From NCBI GenBank assembly GCA_950054155.1, contig CATLOT010000019.1:1-64000 (forward strand): DNA of 64,000 bases. The letters run 5' to 3'. Below are positions 41,964 through 51,951 of the stretch, in pieces. This DNA is from an uncultured Bacteriovoracaceae bacterium (GTDB taxonomy: Bacteria; Bdellovibrionota; Bacteriovoracia; Bacteriovoracales; Bacteriovoracaceae). The notes below the pieces were generated by a model. The model worked only from the letters and a program-made list of their open reading frames with translations. It had not been told where the DNA came from and ran no database searches. A program made the position numbers and the translations under genes. The stretch's first letter is position 1, and each line of letters opens with the position of its first letter.

Positions 41964-42220
41964 AAACTTCTCTCCTTAATATGAAATGAACTGATCTTTT
42001 ATGAGAGAAATAACAAGGAATGCATTGTGCAAAGCGTTTCGTTTTCTTGTAAGTCCTTGGTGAAGCGTAGTTCACAAGTGAAAAGTAAGTTTATTTTTTT
42101 GATTGGTGTCACTCTGCCTTAGTTTGTAGGGCCCTTGTAGACAGTAAAATGCGCTGGAAACCTTGTCTTTAAGATATAGACAAGGTATGTCAAAACCCTA
42201 TCAAAAGAAAGAATTATGCA
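41964..42220. promoter_or_regulatory. Divergent region before ribD and the Cys-rich gene
   Basis: 257 bases with no gene. It must carry both promoters. Near the ribD side, at 42161-42185, is a clear hairpin. I see no FMN riboswitch core (no GGGGCAGGGTGAAATTCC-type element). Confidence 0.45.
42161..42185 (+). other. Hairpin in the ribD leader
   Basis: CCTTGTCT and AGACAAGG flank a nine-base loop, ending 35 bases before the ribD ATG. No T-run follows, so it is not a plain terminator. It could be an operator or a translational control element. Confidence 0.4.
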
Positions 42221-43273
42221 ATGAATAATAATGCCATCAATTATATGAAGCGAGCCCTCCAATTGGCCCAAAAAGGTGAAGCAACTGTTTCACCCAACCC
42301 ACTTGTGGGCGCTGTCATCGTTAAAAATGGAAAAATTATTGGCGAGGGCTACAATATTCGAAAAGGTGAAGGGCATGCAGAGGTAAATGCTGTAAAAAAC
42401 GCAAATGAATGTGTAAAGAACTCAACACTCTACTGTACCCTAGAGCCTTGTTGCCATACCAATAAAACGACACCTCCCTGCACAGAACTCATTATCGAAA
42501 GAGGAATATCTGAGGTCGTTATTGCTGCTCTAGATCCTAACCCAGAGGTAGCAGGTAAAGGTGTTAAGAGACTAGAAGAAGCAGGGGTTAAAGTAAGTTT
42601 TGGTCTGCTTGAAAAAGAAGCCAAAAAACAGAACAAAGTATTCTTTAAGAATATGACCACTTCCCTACCTTATATTCATATAAAGTCAGCGGTAACGCTT
42701 GATGGAAGGATTGCAACAAGTTCTGGGGACTCAAAATGGATTAGCTCGTCTGAAGCACGCGGCGAAGTTCATGAAATGAGAAATAAGTATGATGCCGTAA
42801 TGATCGGAAAGAATACCTTACGTGCAGACAACCCAAGTCTTAATACAAGACAGGGTGAGGAAGTTATCAAAGAAAATATTAAGGTCATTGTAGGTACTTT
42901 AGAAAGTACTGATACTAGATTAAAAATTTTTAGTGATCCTAAAAAAGTTATCAATATTACTAAAGACGATTCCACTGAAATTGAAGGCGTAAGAAAGATC
43001 CAGATCAAGAAGACCTGGAAGGAAACATTCGAGCAATTATATCGAGCGGGTGTCTGCTCGTTATTAGTGGAGGGAGGCTCAGCATTAGTATCTTCTCTAC
43101 TTAAAGAAGACGCTTTTGATGAGTTAACTTTTTATGTGAACCCGAAACTTGTAGGAAACGGGCCAAGTGTCTTTGTAGACAATGACACAAAAACGATTGC
43201 AGATGGGATAGCTTTAAATGGAAAATGGCGCCTGAATAATAGTAATGAAGCAATTTTTGAGGTTATGAAATAA
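42221..43273 (+). CDS. ribD: Bifunctional riboflavin deaminase/reductase RibD
   Basis: 350 residues. The N-terminal zinc deaminase has HAEVNAV and PCCHTNKTTPPC as zinc-ligand motifs; the C-terminal reductase begins around residue 145 (YIHIKSAVTLDGRIAT, SLLVEGGSALVSS). It does two steps from GTP toward riboflavin. It opens the rib operon, and its last base overlaps the ribE start (ATGAAATAATG). Confidence 0.96.
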   Translation: MNNNAINYMKRALQLAQKGEATVSPNPLVGAVIVKNGKIIGEGYNIRKGEGHAEVNAVKNANECVKNSTLYCTLEPCCHTNKTTPPCTELIIERGISEVVIAALDPNPEVAGKGVKRLEEAGVKVSFGLLEKEAKKQNKVFFKNMTTSLPYIHIKSAVTLDGRIATSSGDSKWISSSEARGEVHEMRNKYDAVMIGKNTLRADNPSLNTRQGEEVIKENIKVIVGTLESTDTRLKIFSDPKKVINITKDDSTEIEGVRKIQIKKTWKETFEQLYRAGVCSLLVEGGSALVSSLLKEDAFDELTFYVNPKLVGNGPSVFVDNDTKTIADGIALNGKWRLNNSNEAIFEVMK

Positions 43274-43929
43274 TGTTTACAGGCTTAGTAAAAGAAATTG
43301 GGCAGGTTTCAAGTATTAATAGAAATACTGAAGGTGTCCTCATTTCTGTAAAAAGCAATAAGCTTATAAAAGATATCGCTATAGATGATAGTGTATCCAT
43401 TAATGGAGCCTGTCAGACCGTGGTTTCTTTTAATGAAAGCTCATTTACGGTTCAAGCAGTAGGAACCACTTTGCAAAAAACAAATTTTAAATCTTTAAAG
43501 GTTGGTTCACCTGTAAACCTTGAGTTAGCGTTAAGATTATCGGATCGTTTAGGCGGACATCTGGTCCAAGGACACGTCAACGGTGTAGGGAAAATTCTAG
43601 GATGGCAAAATTCTGGCAAGAATTATGTTCTACGCTTTGAAGTAGATCCAAGCTTACTCAGGTATATTGTTTCCGAAGGTTCAATAACTTTGAACGGTGT
43701 AAGTCTAACCATTTCTACTCTTAATAAAGAATCATTGTGGGCCGAAGTGTCTATAATACCCCATACTTGGGAAAACACTGTCTTCAATTATGTGAAAGTT
43801 GGAGATCAATTAAATGTTGAAGTTGATGTTTTGGCTAAATATGTAGAAAACCTTCTTCAGCATGGAAATCAGAAAGAAGAAAAGAAAAGTAATATCAGTG
43901 AGGCTTGGTTAAAGTCTCATGGATTCTAG
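43273..43929 (+). CDS. ribE: Riboflavin synthase alpha chain
   Basis: 218 residues. Two lumazine-binding repeats: MFTGLVKEIGQV opening the first, and GGHLVQGHVNGVG plus ITLNGVSLTI in the second. It dismutates lumazine to riboflavin. Overlaps ribD by one base. Confidence 0.96.
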   Translation: MFTGLVKEIGQVSSINRNTEGVLISVKSNKLIKDIAIDDSVSINGACQTVVSFNESSFTVQAVGTTLQKTNFKSLKVGSPVNLELALRLSDRLGGHLVQGHVNGVGKILGWQNSGKNYVLRFEVDPSLLRYIVSEGSITLNGVSLTISTLNKESLWAEVSIIPHTWENTVFNYVKVGDQLNVEVDVLAKYVENLLQHGNQKEEKKSNISEAWLKSHGF

Positions 43930-43937
43930 GAAATATT

Positions 43938-45164
43938 ATGTTTGATAAAATTGAAGATGCATTAGTTGATTTGAAAGAAGGGAAAATGATCATTGTTCTC
44001 GACGATGAAGATCGTGAGAATGAAGGTGATCTTGTGATGGTCGCTGAAAAGGTTACCCCGGAAGCAGTGAACTTCATGGCAGTAAAGGGTCGTGGAATAA
44101 TTTGTGCACCCATTACTAAAAAGAACGCATCCCGATTAGAACTCAATTTGATGGTCAATCAAAATGACTCTGTCCATGAGACAGCATTTACCGTTTCCAT
44201 TGATGCAGCAAATGGTGGCACGGGAATTTCAGCAAAAGATAGGTCTGACACGATTGAACTTCTTACTATGGAAGATACAAAGCCAGTTGATCTAGTAAGA
44301 CCAGGACATATCTTTCCTTTGATTGCTAAACCAGGTGGCGTGCTCCAAAGAGCTGGTCACACTGAAGCAGCCGTTGATCTTGCACTACTTGCCGGATTTA
44401 AACCAGTCGGAGTTATTTGCGAAATTATGGACGAAGATGGAACGATGGCAAGAAGAGACCGTCTTTTAGAATTAGCAAAAGAGTGGGACCTAAAGTGCAT
44501 CACGATTAAAGATCTTATCGAATACAGAAGAGATCATAAAATTGAAGATGTCGAAGAGGCCGGTCCAAAGATTGAAAAAACTGAAACGATTAAATTTCCT
44601 AATAAGTATGGAGACTTCGATCTTCATCTCTTTGAAACATCACTCACCAAGCAGCCTCACCATATTGCTCTTACAATGGGAGAGATCACAGAAGAGGAGC
44701 CCGTCTTAGTGCGTGTTCATTCAGAGTGTTTTACGGGAGATATTTTTCATTCCATGCGCTGTGATTGTGGAAAACAATTAGAATCAGCAATGGAAATGAT
44801 TGCCAAAGAAGGAAAAGGTGTACTCCTTTATTTAAGACAAGAAGGTCGCGGAATTGGTCTGCCTAATAAAATTAAGGCCTACGCTCTCCAAGATCAGGGT
44901 TATGACACTGTTGAAGCGAATAATAAATTGGGCTTCAAAGATGACTTACGTGAGTATGGTGTTGGCGCTACAATTCTAAAAATGCTTAACGTTAAGAAAT
45001 TTAAACTAATGACCAATAATCCACGAAAAATAGTAGGTCTTGAAGGTTTTGATCTCGAGTTAGTGGAAAGAGTTCCATTAGAGTTTGAACCCAATGATGT
45101 TAATTATGAATATTTAAAAACTAAGAAAGACAAATTAGGACATATTTTAAAAGGTATTAAATAA
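43938..45164 (+). CDS. ribBA: RibBA: DHBP synthase / GTP cyclohydrolase II
   Basis: 408 residues from ATG 43938 (MFDKIEDAL); an in-frame ATG further up lies inside ribE. The N-terminal DHBP synthase has DDEDRENEGDL, GHTEAAVDLALLAG and RPGHIFPL. The C-terminal GTP cyclohydrolase II has the zinc motif CFTGDIFHSMRCDCG, then LRQEGRGIGL and NPRKIVGLEGF. It supplies both starting precursors of riboflavin. AGGA lies just upstream. Confidence 0.97.
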   Translation: MFDKIEDALVDLKEGKMIIVLDDEDRENEGDLVMVAEKVTPEAVNFMAVKGRGIICAPITKKNASRLELNLMVNQNDSVHETAFTVSIDAANGGTGISAKDRSDTIELLTMEDTKPVDLVRPGHIFPLIAKPGGVLQRAGHTEAAVDLALLAGFKPVGVICEIMDEDGTMARRDRLLELAKEWDLKCITIKDLIEYRRDHKIEDVEEAGPKIEKTETIKFPNKYGDFDLHLFETSLTKQPHHIALTMGEITEEEPVLVRVHSECFTGDIFHSMRCDCGKQLESAMEMIAKEGKGVLLYLRQEGRGIGLPNKIKAYALQDQGYDTVEANNKLGFKDDLREYGVGATILKMLNVKKFKLMTNNPRKIVGLEGFDLELVERVPLEFEPNDVNYEYLKTKKDKLGHILKGIK

Positions 45165-45176
45165 TTGGAGAAAATT

Positions 45177-45644
45177 ATGACAACTACATTTGAAGGTCAT
45201 TTATCAGCCGAAGGCAAGAAGTTTGGAATTGTTGTTGGACGATTCAATGAGTTTATTTCAAGTAAGCTTCTTGGTGGAACATTGGACTGTCTTAAGAGAC
45301 ATTCAGCAAATCTAGATGATGTTGCAGTTTCTTGGGTTCCAGGTGCTTATGAAATTCCTCTGGTTGCTAAAAAAATGGCACAAACGAAGAATTACGATGC
45401 CATCATTTGCTTAGGCGCCGTTATTAGAGGAAGTACACCTCACTTTGATTTCGTGTCAGCTGAAGTTGCAAAAGGTGTTTCAAGAGTATCTTTGGACACT
45501 GATATTCCTGTTATCTTTGGTGTAATCACCACTGATAATATTGAACAAGCTATTGAGAGAGCAGGCACTAAAGCAGGAAACAAGGGCTGGGATGCTGGTC
45601 TTTCAGCGATTGAAATGTCGACTCTTCTTTCAACGATTAAGTAA
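45177..45644 (+). CDS. ribH: 6,7-dimethyl-8-ribityllumazine synthase
   Basis: 155 residues from ATG 45177 with GGAG six bases before; a TTG at 45165 overlaps that site. [17 protein letters not shown] and [15 protein letters not shown] are the family motifs. It forms the lumazine that RibE turns into riboflavin. It ends the rib operon, overlapping the convergent methyltransferase by 15 bases. Confidence 0.96.
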   Translation: MTTTFEGHLSAEGKKFGIVVGRFNEFISSKLLGGTLDCLKRHSANLDDVAVSWVPGAYEIPLVAKKMAQTKNYDAIICLGAVIRGSTPHFDFVSAEVAKGVSRVSLDTDIPVIFGVITTDNIEQAIERAGTKAGNKGWDAGLSAIEMSTLLSTIK

Positions 45645-46352
45645 TAAGTTTTTTGAATGAATCCACGATGCGGTGATAGCGCAAGCTTGAGCCGCATTGA
45701 GGTGATGCACATTTTCTGAAATGGGTATTCTCAGTGTAGCATGACAAAGAGGAAAAATTTCTTTGTCGATCCCATGTCCTTCACTACCAATAATAAAGCC
45801 ACATTCATTACTCGGTTCCCAGTCATAGAGATTTATACTGTCGGGCTCGTTAGCCGTCGCGTAGACTTTAAAGGGAGTAGATTTAAGATAATCTTTTAAG
45901 TCACTGATATGATGAACTTTAAGAAAAATAATATTGCCCATTGATACCCGTATAGCGCGGCGAACGAGCGGACTACAAGATTTCTCGTCAAAAACTAAGC
46001 TCTTAAAACCAAGCCCAGCTATAGTTCTAACGATGCTGCCAACATTTTCGGGACTTGTAACACCATTGAGGATAACGAAGGGGCTTTCTATACCCTGTTG
46101 ATCAAAAACCTTTGGGGATGAAAAGGATGCGATGGCCCCTTTGTGGAACTTTTCACCCTTTATCGCCTTAATCTCTTCTCTCGATAAAATATTAACTTTT
46201 TCAAATTGATCGATGGGGAGGAGATCTTGAAGATCTTCTCTTATATGGAGCTCAATTGGTTTGAGGTCTGAAAAAGACAGAATTTTATTAATAACCTTAA
46301 TGCTATCGGCAACAATCGTGTCGTCTGTTTTTTTTAGACTATTGAGATCCAT
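45630..46352 (-). CDS. SpoU-family RNA 2'-O-methyltransferase
   Basis: 240 residues. C-terminal SPOUT knot with the three motifs: [26 protein letters not shown], and [15 protein letters not shown]. The N-terminal substrate-binding domain is short. It could act on rRNA or tRNA (RlmB- or TrmH-like); which one cannot be told. It directly follows uvrA (no gap). Confidence 0.88.
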   Translation of the reverse strand: MDLNSLKKTDDTIVADSIKVINKILSFSDLKPIELHIREDLQDLLPIDQFEKVNILSREEIKAIKGEKFHKGAIASFSSPKVFDQQGIESPFVILNGVTSPENVGSIVRTIAGLGFKSLVFDEKSCSPLVRRAIRVSMGNIIFLKVHHISDLKDYLKSTPFKVYATANEPDSINLYDWEPSNECGFIIGSEGHGIDKEIFPLCHATLRIPISENVHHLNAAQACAITASWIHSKNLLLNR

Positions 46353-49166
46353 TTATTTGAGAACCTTTTTAAGATAGTTCCCCGTATGAGATTTCTTTAC
46401 TTTAGAAACTTCTTCTGGAGTACCTGTAGCAACAATTGTTCCACCATTGATACCACCTTCCGGTCCAAGATCAATTATATGGTCAGCACTCTTAATCACA
46501 TCGAGGTTATGCTCAATAATAATAATCGTATGGCCTTGGTCAACGAGGTCATTAATGGCCTTAAGAAGGATTTGAATATCTTTGAAATGAAGTCCTGTTG
46601 TGGGCTCATCAAGGATATAAAGTGTTTCACCCTTAGTTCTTTTAGCGAGTTCCCTACTCAGTTTGAGGCGCTGTGCCTCTCCCCCACTTAAGGTAGTCGC
46701 AGGCTGACCTAATTTCATATAACCAAGACCAACACTTTTGAGCGTGCTTAGAATTCTAAAGAGTTTAGGATGATTCTTAAAAAAATCACAAGCATCTTCA
46801 ATTGTCATATCAAGGACATCAGCGATGTTCTTGCCTTTATAAAGGACTGAGAGGGTTTCGCTATTATAACGCTTCCCCTTACACTCACTACAGGTAATAT
46901 AAACGTCAGGAAGGAAGTGCATTTCAATTTTCTTTACGCCATTTCCTTCACATTCCTCGCATCGTCCCCCTTTGACATTGAAGCTAAAGCGACCAGGCTT
47001 ATAACCTCTAATCTGAGACTCTGGTGTCTTGGAATAAATCTTACGGATATCATCAAAGAGATTAGTGTAAGTTGCAGGGTTACTATGGGGAGTTCTCCCT
47101 ATGGGTGATTGATCTAGTTCAATAATTGATTTAATCGACTCGAGTCCCTTAATACTATGATAATTTTTACGATTATAAAGACCACCCATTGGAGTAACGT
47201 AGTTCTTACAAGCAGGAACAAATACTTCGTGAAGAAGTGTTGATTTACCACTACCACTTACTCCGGTGATACACACAAGCCCATGGAGCGGAATATCCAC
47301 ATCAACCTTTTTGAGATTGTTGTGAGTCGCACCTTTGAGGGTTACCTTTTGAGTTAAAACCCTCCTCTCTGTGGGTGTTGGAATAGTTTCACTTTCATTT
47401 AGAAATTGAGCAGTAAGGCTCTTCTTATTTTTAAGAAACTTTGCTTTGGTGCCAATGTTAACGACTTCTCCACCATGTCTTCCAGCTCCAGGACCGAGGT
47501 CTATAAGAAAATCGCTCTCCATCATTGTTTCTTCATCATGTTCAACAACCAAAACTGTATTACCGAGATCACGCAATGACTTAAGCGTCTTAATAAGTTT
47601 GGTGTTATCTCTTTGATGAAGGCCAATAGAGGGTTCATCGAGGACATAGAGGACACCGCTTAAGGCACTCCCAATTTGAGTTGCCAGACGAATTCGTTGG
47701 CTTTCCCCTCCACTAAGAGTGGCTGCGGAACGATTAAGGCTAAGATAACCGAGCCCTACATCGACGAGAAACTTTAGGCGACTTTTTATTTCTTTGAGAA
47801 GCTTTTCTGAGATTAGAGCTTTCTCCCCTTCAAGGAAGTCTGTCTCAAAGAAGGCGGCTGCATCATCAATACTCATGGTACTAAGTTCCATGATATTCTT
47901 TTCATTGATAAGAGTGTGAAGAGCGGCGTGATTAAGTCTTAATCCCTTACATTCGGAGCAGGTTTGAATTTCCATATACTCTTCTAGGCGCTTACGAACT
48001 TTTTCTGAGCCTGTTTCCTTATATTTCTTATCAAACCAATTCAAGAGGCCTGGGAAAGGCTTACTAAATTCAAAATGGCTATTCTCTGATTTGAAAGCAT
48101 AAGTATAAACCTTGTCAGTTCCATGCCAGAGAATATTGGAGATGGACTTCTTAAGTTTTTTTAATGGAGTCTTAGGATCGCAGCCTTCTTCAATAAGAAA
48201 GCATTCCACCATTTTATAGATAAAATTATTCTTCTTAGTTAGTGGTTCAATAGCCCCATTGAGGACACCGAGAGAATCATCGAGAACCATGGAGTCGATA
48301 TTAAACTCTTTGCTTTGCCCCAAACCATTACATTTCTTACATGCGCCAATTGGGCTATTAAAACTGAAGAGCCTAGGCTCAAGGTCAGGAAAAACCTCAC
48401 CAGTCTCTTCTGAAATGAGGTGTTCACTATAGGTTACTTCTTCATCTTCATTGATGAGAATATTAACTGATCCACCACCTAGTTTTAGGGTATGTTCGAC
48501 ACTTTCTGTGAGTCTTTTCTCAACACCTTCTTTAATAAGAATACGATCAATGACAATATCGAAGTCGAATGGTCCTTTTTTAGGGAATTTAATATCCTCA
48601 CTAAGAGTTTCTACCTCATCATTTACTCGGATCCGACTATAGCCCATTCCAAGAAATTTCGTAATTTCTTTCTTACTTTGAGTGGCCGACTTACTTTTGA
48701 TGGGAGCTAAGAGTTGAACCTTAGTTTTTAAGGGATAACTCATGAGCTCTCTGACTATCTGTGGCGGTGTGTATTTTTGAACAATATCCCCAGAGGCTGG
48801 ATCATGAAGATCTCCAGCCCTTGCAAAGAGCACGCGCAGGTAATCATATATTTCAGTAATTGTTCCAACTGTTGAGCGTGGGTTTTTAGTTGTACTTTTT
48901 TGGTCAATAGCGATGGCGGGGCTTAATCCAGTAATCGATTCTACATCAGGTGGTTGGTACTGACCTAGGAATTGGCGGGCGTAACTTGATAACGATTCTA
49001 TATAGCGTCTTTGCCCCTCTACATAAATAGTATCAAATGCGAGAGAGGATTTTCCCGAACCACTTGGACCAGTAACTACTGTAAGACTATTTTTAGGTAT
49101 TGTGACACTAACCTCTTTGAGGTTGTGGACTTTAGATTTTGTAACAATAATTTCATTGATGGACAT
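46353..49166 (-). CDS. uvrA: Excinuclease ABC subunit A
   Basis: 937 residues. Two ABC ATPases: Walker [10 protein letters not shown] near residue 33 and GVSGSGKST near 635, with two LSGGE signatures. Zinc motifs [16 protein letters not shown] and CEECEGNG plus CSECKGKR are present. UvrA finds bulky DNA lesions and loads UvrB. Its start overlaps the end of pdxA by 14 bases. Confidence 0.97.
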   Translation of the reverse strand: MSINEIIVTKSKVHNLKEVSVTIPKNSLTVVTGPSGSGKSSLAFDTIYVEGQRRYIESLSSYARQFLGQYQPPDVESITGLSPAIAIDQKSTTKNPRSTVGTITEIYDYLRVLFARAGDLHDPASGDIVQKYTPPQIVRELMSYPLKTKVQLLAPIKSKSATQSKKEITKFLGMGYSRIRVNDEVETLSEDIKFPKKGPFDFDIVIDRILIKEGVEKRLTESVEHTLKLGGGSVNILINEDEEVTYSEHLISEETGEVFPDLEPRLFSFNSPIGACKKCNGLGQSKEFNIDSMVLDDSLGVLNGAIEPLTKKNNFIYKMVECFLIEEGCDPKTPLKKLKKSISNILWHGTDKVYTYAFKSENSHFEFSKPFPGLLNWFDKKYKETGSEKVRKRLEEYMEIQTCSECKGLRLNHAALHTLINEKNIMELSTMSIDDAAAFFETDFLEGEKALISEKLLKEIKSRLKFLVDVGLGYLSLNRSAATLSGGESQRIRLATQIGSALSGVLYVLDEPSIGLHQRDNTKLIKTLKSLRDLGNTVLVVEHDEETMMESDFLIDLGPGAGRHGGEVVNIGTKAKFLKNKKSLTAQFLNESETIPTPTERRVLTQKVTLKGATHNNLKKVDVDIPLHGLVCITGVSGSGKSTLLHEVFVPACKNYVTPMGGLYNRKNYHSIKGLESIKSIIELDQSPIGRTPHSNPATYTNLFDDIRKIYSKTPESQIRGYKPGRFSFNVKGGRCEECEGNGVKKIEMHFLPDVYITCSECKGKRYNSETLSVLYKGKNIADVLDMTIEDACDFFKNHPKLFRILSTLKSVGLGYMKLGQPATTLSGGEAQRLKLSRELAKRTKGETLYILDEPTTGLHFKDIQILLKAINDLVDQGHTIIIIEHNLDVIKSADHIIDLGPEGGINGGTIVATGTPEEVSKVKKSHTGNYLKKVLK

Positions 49167-50076
49167 TGCGATCTACCCTATAGGCTTCTTGTAAGACATA
49201 GAAGCATCCTGAACTATCAGCTTTATTTTTACCATAAAGACTAAAAGCTGTGCCATGATCGACACTTAGACGAAGAAAGGGCAGGCCGAGACTTATATTT
49301 AAACCAAGTGTGCCATTCATTCTCTTAAAGAGAGGAAGTCCCTGATCATGAAACATATAAACTTTGAGTTGTTTACTAGCGTTATGAAAATGAAGTGTAT
49401 CTCCAGGAAGAAATTCACTAAATTTGATATTACTAAATTCCTCTTTTAACTCTTTAAGAGAGTCTAAGAGATCCATCTCCTCACCTCCCAGTATGCCCCC
49501 TTCCCCAGCATGAGGATTAATACCTGAAATGAGAACATCCTCAATTTCTTCAAAGTAGTGAGGATATCGATTAAGAACAATACTTATCTTTTCTTTAATG
49601 ATCTGAGATGTGACATAGCGAGGAATATCTTTAAGAGCTATGTGATCAGAGATAAGAAGGACAAGGTCACGAGGACCTTTAAAAGTCATAGCGATATTAT
49701 TATTAGAGTAGCGCTTTCGAAAGTACTCAGTATAACCAGAGCATGGGGCTCCCTTGTAGGGAAGTTGATCTTTACTTGTTGGGAGCGTTACAAGTGTATC
49801 ATTTTCTTTTATGACCGAAAGAGCACTTTCGAGTGCGACTGCACTTTGATAATTAGAATCCTTAAAAAACTGACAAGAAAGAGATCGATTTCCAAGAGTA
49901 ATCCCATCACCATTTAGGGAGTAAGGAATACTAAGCGTTTTAAGGGTTGCTTCGACTTCTGTTGCGTTAGCATGAAGACGAAGACGATCAAGGTTTATCC
50001 TTGATGAGCGTAAGCAAGCTTTAAAGAAAACCTCTAGGCCAATACCTTTTTCATGACCTTGGGTAATGTGAATCAT
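49153..50076 (-). CDS. pdxA: 4-hydroxythreonine-4-phosphate dehydrogenase PdxA
   Basis: 307 residues, slightly short. The metal motifs [10 protein letters not shown] and DHGTAF and the block [25 protein letters not shown] place it in PdxA, for pyridoxal-phosphate synthesis. The N-terminus reads [11 protein letters not shown] in place of the usual GDPAGIGPE, an odd change. It lies next to the surA-like gene, the order seen in E. coli (surA-pdxA). Confidence 0.9.
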   Translation of the reverse strand: MIHITQGHEKGIGLEVFFKACLRSSRINLDRLRLHANATEVEATLKTLSIPYSLNGDGITLGNRSLSCQFFKDSNYQSAVALESALSVIKENDTLVTLPTSKDQLPYKGAPCSGYTEYFRKRYSNNNIAMTFKGPRDLVLLISDHIALKDIPRYVTSQIIKEKISIVLNRYPHYFEEIEDVLISGINPHAGEGGILGGEEMDLLDSLKELKEEFSNIKFSEFLPGDTLHFHNASKQLKVYMFHDQGLPLFKRMNGTLGLNISLGLPFLRLSVDHGTAFSLYGKNKADSSGCFYVLQEAYRVDRNVHQ

Positions 50077-50984
50077 TTCTGATCAAGTCTCTTGATAAAA
50101 TTCTTGTTCGCCTCAGTCGTGAACCAATTCTCAGCTAAAGACATCATTTGGTCCTGGAAAAGCTCTGCACGAATTTTATTTCGTTTACTTAAGTAATCAT
50201 CACTTTCTACAAGGTCTTTCTTTTTGACGTAAAAGACATGGTAGTCTCCGCCTAGGAGAAGAGGGTCACTAAAGGTTCCCTCTTCTGTTTTCTTAAGACG
50301 CCCGAGAATTTTGTCATTGAGTGAGTCTTCTTTAATATTTCCAAGGTCATGAGTTTGAACCTCACTGAAACGCTCAGGAAGAATACCATTTTTTTGAAAG
50401 GTACTTAAGACGTCTTTGAAGTCAGCCAGCATCGCTTTATTAACAAGTTTCTTTTCGATGACGAAATCAACAAGTTCATATTCAAAGCTGAGTCTCTTTT
50501 GATTTGCATGCTTTGAAAAGTAAGCGCGCTTTACATCTTGCTCTGTTATTGAAACGAGTGGTTGGATAATACGAGAAAGAAAGAGATTGTATTCAATAGA
50601 AGCACGAGTAAGTTCAAAGTACTCATCAAATGAAAAATTATTATTACTAAGGAAGTTTAAAAGTGCCTGTCTGTTTAGACCAAGCCTTTGTTCCGTTGAA
50701 GTAATTTGAGATTCTACCTGATCATCACTAACGACATATCCCATCTCTGATAGTTTATTTCTGAGGAGTTGAGTTCTAATAAGAATTTCGATGAGATCAT
50801 TAGTTGTGTATTTTTTCTTATGATAAATTTGGGGTGAAATATTTCGACGAGCTTCAACGTTCGTGCTCATTCTTTTAATTTGAGACCTTAAAATGGGAGT
50901 ATCGTTAACAACAGCTTCGATTTTATCCAAAAGAGTTGCGTTAGCATTTAAAGTAAAAAGAAGAAGAATTAGAATAGTTTTCAT
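50073..50984 (-). CDS. SurA-like periplasmic chaperone
   Basis: 303 residues with a signal peptide (MKTILILLLFTLNANA). Residues 20-160 match SurA_N (LDKIEAVVNDTPILRSQIKR, RTQLLRNKLSEMG). The rest keeps SurA's length of one parvulin domain (RLSFEYELVDFVIE, FSDPLLLGGDYHVFYVKKKD) but lacks clear catalytic residues, so it may be a chaperone without isomerase activity. It overlaps pdxA by four bases. Confidence 0.78.
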   Translation of the reverse strand: MKTILILLLFTLNANATLLDKIEAVVNDTPILRSQIKRMSTNVEARRNISPQIYHKKKYTTNDLIEILIRTQLLRNKLSEMGYVVSDDQVESQITSTEQRLGLNRQALLNFLSNNNFSFDEYFELTRASIEYNLFLSRIIQPLVSITEQDVKRAYFSKHANQKRLSFEYELVDFVIEKKLVNKAMLADFKDVLSTFQKNGILPERFSEVQTHDLGNIKEDSLNDKILGRLKKTEEGTFSDPLLLGGDYHVFYVKKKDLVESDDYLSKRNKIRAELFQDQMMSLAENWFTTEANKNFIKRLDQK

Positions 50985-51011
50985 AAAAAAAGCCCACAGT
51001 GAAAGTGGGCT
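50984..51011 (-). terminator. Intrinsic terminator after the parvulin gene
   Basis: On the minus strand AGCCCAC, loop TTTCACT, GTGGGCT, then seven T, ending at the start of the surA-like gene. It should end the mfd-parvulin side transcript. ATGACTACTC lies four bases before the stem. Confidence 0.9.
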
Positions 51012-51014
51012 CTA

Positions 51015-51024
51015 GAGTAGTCAT
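51015..51024 (-). repeat. Terminator-associated 10-mer, parvulin copy
   Basis: On the minus strand this is ATGACTACTC, exactly the word that precedes the dnaA terminator. Confidence 0.6.
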
Positions 51025-51053
51025 TTTTCTGCGTTGGGACAAGGGCTGTGCGC

Positions 51054-51887
51054 CTATTTTAGAGCGTCTGCCTTAAGGAATTCTTTGTTGATGTTGATCT
51101 TTGCGCCGCTTTGCATATTAGAGAAGTATTTCTCTAAAATAGCATCTCTCTTTTTATCATAAACAATCTTCTTGTAGAGTGCTGTGTTGATGGAACCAAA
51201 GTCCTTCTTCGCTAACACCTTGATAATATGATAACCAAATTGAGTTCTGATAGGTGGCGTTACATGACCGTCGGCCTTGCCCTTAATCGCTCTAAAGTAT
51301 TCTGGTGCCATTCTAATGGCAGGTTGAAAGCCCATGTCTCCACCATTTGGAGCTGTAGAGCTTTGACTGTAACGGTTGGCAAGATCCGCAAACTTCTCAG
51401 GCTTTTCTTTAAGGGTCTCGTAAACTTCGAGAGCTTTCTTTTGAGCAGCCGTCGCTTCGTTCTTAGAGGGTTGCGCTCTCACTCTGAATAGAATGTGGGC
51501 CGTACGATATTCAGGATTTTCATTATAGTACTTCTTAACGTCATCGTCGGTGACAACAATTTTTTTGAGCTCTGGCTCAAGGTCTTTAGAGATCTGGGCA
51601 TGATAAAGAACTTCATTCATTTTCTCTACAACAACAGGATCTTTATTAGTTCCCTGTTTCTTAGCTCTTTGGATGCCGAGAATTTTATTAACCATTCCAT
51701 CAAGGACGCTCTTTTTAGTAACGACTTTGTCAGAAACGAATAAGAGATTTTGAGCGTAACGCTTATCAAACTCTGACTTCGTAATTTTCTCACCGTTGAC
51801 TGTGGCAACAACTGGATCACTTTGTGAAAACGATGAAGGAGAAACTAAAAGTAAGAGGCACGCGATGGAGGCAATTCTTTTGCACAT
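51054..51887 (-). CDS. Parvulin-type peptidyl-prolyl isomerase (PpiC/PrsA-like)
   Basis: 277 residues with a signal peptide (MCKRIASIACLLLLVSPSSFS); cleavage is probably near there. The parvulin domain is intact: TAHILFRV, FADLANRYSQSSTAPNGGDMG and PPIRTQFGYHIIKV. It folds secreted or outer-membrane proteins in the periplasm. It is followed by a terminator and the SurA-like gene. Confidence 0.92.
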   Translation of the reverse strand: MCKRIASIACLLLLVSPSSFSQSDPVVATVNGEKITKSEFDKRYAQNLLFVSDKVVTKKSVLDGMVNKILGIQRAKKQGTNKDPVVVEKMNEVLYHAQISKDLEPELKKIVVTDDDVKKYYNENPEYRTAHILFRVRAQPSKNEATAAQKKALEVYETLKEKPEKFADLANRYSQSSTAPNGGDMGFQPAIRMAPEYFRAIKGKADGHVTPPIRTQFGYHIIKVLAKKDFGSINTALYKKIVYDKKRDAILEKYFSNMQSGAKININKEFLKADALK

Positions 51888-51951
51888 ATTTATCTTCCCT
51901 GAAAACTTTTCTTTAATTATAGCAAAAAAATAAAAAAATCATGTAATAACG

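Noticed and set aside
41964-42220. FMN riboswitch before ribD
   Set aside because: The conserved RFN core elements could not be found by eye.
50073-50984. Calling the SurA-like gene surA outright
   Set aside because: The isomerase domain is too degenerate to assign the full function; only the N-domain and context support it.
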